From the NCBI GenBank assembly GCA_003105305.1, contig PQAQ01000003.1, forward strand, positions 1 to 8,715: a stretch of 8,715 bases of DNA. The letters run 5' to 3'. A program made the translations under genes and the position numbers. Below, in pieces: positions 5,989 through 8,715 of the stretch. The first letter of the stretch is position 1. Every line of letters begins with the position of its first letter. The notes under the pieces were generated by a model that had not been told where the DNA came from, searched no databases, and worked only from the letters and a program-made list of their open reading frames with translations. This DNA comes from Candidatus Methylomirabilota bacterium (GTDB taxonomy: Bacteria > Methylomirabilota > Methylomirabilia > Methylomirabilales > Methylomirabilaceae).

Positions 5989-5994
5989 CCTCCT
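5989..5994 (-). promoter_or_regulatory. Shine-Dalgarno AGGAGG that sets the FliK-like start
   Basis: A perfect AGGAGG lies seven bases before GTG at 5981. The in-frame GTG at 6011 lies upstream of this site and has nothing similar in front of it. Confidence 0.8.
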
Positions 5995-6056
5995 GCCGGT
6001 CGTCGAATCACACGGGCGCGCGGCGATCCGCCGTCGGGACCGCCGTCACGCAGCTC

Positions 6057-7751
6057 TTAGTAGCTGATCGCAAGCTGATACGCGTTGTATGAACCCCAGC
6101 CGGTGACCTGATCGTATCCGGTCCCGGCCGTAAACCCGGCGGTCGCCCCGTTGGTGTTATTTCCCGCAGTCACGTCATGGAAGCCGTTGGCCGTCAGGCC
6201 AAGACTATAGAGTCTCGAATTGGCGTTCCCGACCCCGGTGCCCCCTTTTCGCTGATTGATAATCGCGAAGAGTCCGGCCCATTGCGGGGCGGCCAGGCTG
6301 GTGCCCCAGGCGCGATAGGTCGTGCCGTTATACACGAGGAGGTTGCCGGGGCTTGGACCGGCCTCCAGGCTCACGTCCGGCACGTCGCGTTTGGCGTCAT
6401 TCGGGGTGACACCGGTCTGGTAACCGGGCTTGCCGAAGACGAGGCTCGTCCCGCCGCCGCTTCCGCTCCAGGCCGTCTCGCCGCCGTACCCTGTGGCCGC
6501 GCCTGTGCTGTCGAAGGGTGTCGCCAAGGCGGTGCCGCCGACGCCTGTGATAAACGGACTGGAGGCCGGAAAATCGACCTCTCGGGTCGTCCCGCTGTTC
6601 CCGCAGTCGTCGGCCCCGTTATCGCCGGAGGCTGCAAACCAGCTCTGACCCTGGACGGCTGCCTGCTTGAAGATATTATTATCGCTCCTCATGACGGCCG
6701 ACGGCATCTGTGTCTCGCAGAGGCCCCAACTGGTGCTGACGACGCGCGTGGATGGAAGCCTCGTCACGATATAGTTATAGACCGTCGTGAATGTCGAGAG
6801 GAGCGCGTTCTTCCCGATTACCCCCTGGATAGCGGCGCCGGGGGCCATAGCGCCGGCCCATTCGACATCCAACGTCGTCTCGTCGCCAAGCTGTCTGGTG
6901 CTTCCCGTTGGAAAGTACCACTGGAAGCGGGTAGTGGGACTCTTTGGAAGACCGGAGATCTGTTCGAACCTGTTGATATCGGAGACATTAAATGTATAAG
7001 CTGTCGCGATCGCAATCTTCTGGCCGGCGCCGTTAAATCCGGCATTGAACAGGGGGTTGAAATTATACGCCGCGTGGAGGTCCTTCGGACCGAACAGTGT
7101 CGTGCTGCCGAGCTTCAAATGCGGCGACCCCTCCGATGTGGGTGCGATGTGAGGCGTCGCGCTTAGGCGCGGCGTCAGTTGGCTCAAATCGTCGAGTCCC
7201 TGGATCGAGCTGATGATGCCGGCCAGTTCCGCCGGCAGCTTGGGGTCCTGGGCGTTTGCGTGATAGATCCGGCCGCCGCGGCGGTAGCGGTTGATTGAGA
7301 CGCCGAGCGCGGCTTCGACCCTGGCGACCGAGCCGCGCGCATTCACAATGAGGCGGTTCGGCCACGTCTGGGTGACGGTGAGGCCGCGTGACCGGAGCCA
7401 CCGGACCACCTGGTCATGGTCCTGCGCGGTGGGCGCGAACCAGGCGGCGAACTCATTCGGTGTCAGCCAGCGATGGAACCAGGGTGAGGATGGGTCGTGC
7501 TGGGCGTCCAGGATCGCATCCAGGGTCGGTTCGTTCCTCAACGAGAGACCCACGACGAGATCGAGCACGCGGCTTCGATCGGCCCGGCCTTCGGCGGCGA
7601 GACGCGGGAGCGCCGGGAGGGTGTGATGCGGAAGGGTTACCAGGTCCGGTTGTGCCTCCGCCCGCGGGGCCCATACCGCAACCAGCGCGATGGCGAGGAC
7701 AATAGCCGATAACCCGTACACTTGTTTTTCGCAAGCGATGCGCAGCGTCAT
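6057..7751 (-). CDS. Secreted S53 family serine-carboxyl peptidase (sedolisin/kumamolisin type)
   Basis: This 564-residue preproprotein has a signal peptide at about 1-33 (hydrophobic core LSAIVLAIALVAVWA, predicted cut after AEA). A Pro-kumamolisin activation domain at about 40-185 includes the WFHRWLTPNEFAAWFAPT segment, and the subtilisin-like catalytic domain runs from about 220 to 564. The catalytic set of the family is complete: E291 and D295 in the DETTLD motif, D377 in ASGDNGADD (oxyanion hole), and S485 in WGTSLAAPQWAG. The C-terminal calcium site is seen as D526/V527 with G543, G545 and D547. These enzymes are autoactivated and usually work at acid pH outside the cytoplasm. The start is supported by AAGGAG six bases before the ATG. 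It shares a strand with the AlgH-like gene upstream and the FliK-like gene 75 bases downstream. No terminator with a T-run separates it from the latter, so read-through is possible, but a functional link is not shown. Confidence 0.92.
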   Translation of the reverse strand: MTLRIACEKQVYGLSAIVLAIALVAVWAPRAEAQPDLVTLPHHTLPALPRLAAEGRADRSRVLDLVVGLSLRNEPTLDAILDAQHDPSSPWFHRWLTPNEFAAWFAPTAQDHDQVVRWLRSRGLTVTQTWPNRLIVNARGSVARVEAALGVSINRYRRGGRIYHANAQDPKLPAELAGIISSIQGLDDLSQLTPRLSATPHIAPTSEGSPHLKLGSTTLFGPKDLHAAYNFNPLFNAGFNGAGQKIAIATAYTFNVSDINRFEQISGLPKSPTTRFQWYFPTGSTRQLGDETTLDVEWAGAMAPGAAIQGVIGKNALLSTFTTVYNYIVTRLPSTRVVSTSWGLCETQMPSAVMRSDNNIFKQAAVQGQSWFAASGDNGADDCGNSGTTREVDFPASSPFITGVGGTALATPFDSTGAATGYGGETAWSGSGGGTSLVFGKPGYQTGVTPNDAKRDVPDVSLEAGPSPGNLLVYNGTTYRAWGTSLAAPQWAGLFAIINQRKGGTGVGNANSRLYSLGLTANGFHDVTAGNNTNGATAGFTAGTGYDQVTGWGSYNAYQLAISY

Positions 7752-7931
7752 CGGATTCTCCTTATCGGTGAGAGACGGCCCGTCATGGTTGCATCGACCG
7801 TATCGAGGCAGACCCCTATGTTATAGCTATCGGCAAAGCTCCGTAACGACTTTATCGTGTTTCTCGTGATCACACATTTCCGCCGACCACATCAGAAGTG
7901 TCCCGTTGCCGCTCAACGACCGGCGTGGCGA
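7752..7931 (-). promoter_or_regulatory. Intergenic region with weak promoter candidate for the S53 peptidase gene
   Basis: These 180 bases separate the AlgH-like stop from the peptidase start, both on the minus strand. TATAAC (minus strand, at 7820-7825) could be a -10 box, with a start near 7813 and a leader of about 60 bases. No acceptable -35 box is visible. An 8-base palindrome GTGATCAC (7866-7873) lies about 57 bases before that start, where an activator could bind, but it does not match a known operator well. A CGTTG/CAACG repeat (7904-7918) close behind the AlgH-like stop has no T-run, so I do not call it a terminator. Confidence 0.25.
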
Positions 7932-8651
7932 TTACAGCCGGATCGTGCGTCGGGCCATGGCCCGCTCCCATTTCGTCTCGGCGCGCTCGTCAAACACGAG
8001 CGCGTCATCAGCCGGGACGACCTCCCAGGCCCCCGCCTTCATTTCTGTCTCAAGTTGGCCGGGGGCCCATCCGGCATAGCCCAGCGCGAACAGGCTCTTG
8101 CGCGGGCCGGTTCCCGCGCCGATCGCGCGGAGAATCTCGGGCCGGGTCGTCACGGCGATCCCGTTCTTGATCACGGTGGTACCCTCAGTGGTGTAGTCCG
8201 CCGTATGCAGGATGAATCCCAACTCCGGCTCGACCGGACCTCCAAAATGGATGCGGATATTGCCTTTGACCCCCGTGGCTTTCAATCCGGCCTGCTCCAG
8301 GAGTTCGGATAGGGCGGCCTCCTCGACCGGTCGATTCACGATGAGGCCCATCGCGCCCTCCTCCGGGTTGTGATGGAGGATGTAGATGACGGCATGGAAG
8401 AATCGCGGATCCCGCAGTTCCTCTCTGGCAACCAGAAGCTGACCGGTGAGCGCCGCGGGTTGGACGGCCCCGCCTTTTCGCATGGTGGCGCCGACGTCGG
8501 CTCGACTCGCGCCGGCTGTGAACAGGGCCGTGATGGTGGTGAGGACGATGAGAGATTTGAGGAGCGGGCGGAGTCCGGCAGGTGAGGCCGCGCGCCTCCG
8601 TTCCCGTGACGGCTCAGCGATGTTCGGGACAGATGGGGCGGACAGAGCCAC
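7932..8651 (-). CDS. YqgE/AlgH (UPF0301) family protein with N-terminal signal-peptide-like extension
   Basis: Residues from about 67 onward match the whole AlgH/YqgE family: LTGQLLVAREELRDPRFFHA, then VIYILHHNPEEGAMGLIVNRP, IHFGGPVEPELGFILHT and FALGYAGWAPGQLETEM, with AWEVVPADDALVFD near the end. The biochemical function of the family is unknown; AlgH was named for an effect on alginate genes in Pseudomonas. Family members are normally about 185 residues and cytoplasmic. Here the GTG at 8651 gives 239 residues, adding RERRR, a hydrophobic stretch SLIVLTTITALFTAG and ASRA-D, which together look like a signal peptide with a cut near residue 51. The frame stays open to the right edge, so a start beyond the window is possible. 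ATG at 8483 would give a conventional 183-residue cytoplasmic protein but has no Shine-Dalgarno, while codons before it have strong G/C third positions as in coding sequence. Family is sure; start and export are not. Confidence 0.85.
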   Translation of the reverse strand: MALSAPSVPNIAEPSRERRRAASPAGLRPLLKSLIVLTTITALFTAGASRADVGATMRKGGAVQPAALTGQLLVAREELRDPRFFHAVIYILHHNPEEGAMGLIVNRPVEEAALSELLEQAGLKATGVKGNIRIHFGGPVEPELGFILHTADYTTEGTTVIKNGIAVTTRPEILRAIGAGTGPRKSLFALGYAGWAPGQLETEMKAGAWEVVPADDALVFDERAETKWERAMARRTIRL

Positions 8652-8715
8652 TGGATTCGTACCCCGTTCGGTTCGCGCGCCGGCCGATCGGCCGGCAGGA
8701 GGCGCAACCGACCTC

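Noticed and set aside
6177..7166. Plus-strand open frame of 329 codons opposite the peptidase
   Set aside because: The minus strand carries the S53 catalytic residues in this stretch. The plus frame has no recognisable domain.
7866..7873. GTGATCAC palindrome as a CRP/FNR-type operator of the peptidase gene
   Set aside because: Only the central eight bases are symmetric. The half-site spacing of CRP (TGTGA-N6-TCACA) or FNR (TTGAT-N4-ATCAA) is not met.
1..8715. Mobile element, CRISPR array, prophage or tRNA signals
   Set aside because: No transposase, integrase, terminal inverted repeats, regularly spaced repeats or cloverleaf-like sequence was found in the read-through of either strand.

Overview
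The window is about 62% GC by eye and gene-dense. It looks like the chromosome of a Gram-negative, respiratory environmental bacterium. GTG starts, strong AGGAGG ribosome-binding sites, two proteins with signal peptides, a nitrate/nitrite-type porter and a GAF-kinase/ANTAR regulator would fit NC10 (Methylomirabilis-like) or a related high-GC deep lineage. That placement is an inference from gene content only. I see no rRNA, tRNA, CRISPR array, IS element or att site.

Left part, + strand (1-4112). The 3' part of a GAF-domain gene runs in from the left edge and stops where a kinase domain would be expected. A 185-base leader follows. It can fold into a strong hairpin with hexaloop AATGGG, then a canonical intrinsic terminator, plus an alternative hairpin that would take up the 5' arm of the terminator. 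Next come a 93-aa stand-alone ANTAR (RNA-binding antiterminator) protein and, 11 bases on, a soluble hybrid histidine kinase (coiled coil, GAF, HisKA/HATPase, receiver). The kinase GAF domain is a close paralogue of the one at the left edge. A perfect extended -10 box (TGCTATAAT) overlaps the kinase stop codon and precedes an NNP-family nitrate/nitrite transporter (NarK/NasA type). ANTAR proteins control nitrate assimilation in other bacteria (NasR, NasT). The block can therefore be read as a candidate sensory and antitermination circuit next to a nitrate/nitrite porter.

Right part, - strand (4093-8715, read right to left). The first gene is a YqgE/AlgH (UPF0301) protein with an unusual N-terminal signal-peptide-like extension. 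Its frame is open to the right edge. A 180-base gap with a weak promoter candidate precedes a secreted S53 (sedolisin/kumamolisin-type) serine-carboxyl peptidase with the complete catalytic set. Then comes a translationally coupled pair: a FliK-like protein and a stand-alone FlhB cytoplasmic-domain protein without the NPTH autocleavage motif, resembling the ylqG-ylqH (flhX) pair of Bacillus. The FlhB-like gene converges on the transporter gene and the two reading frames overlap by 20 bases.

The observations most worth pursuing are the ANTAR leader, the GAF paralogue that ends at the kinase boundary, the exported AlgH variant, and an (AG)10 microsatellite inside the kinase C-terminus.
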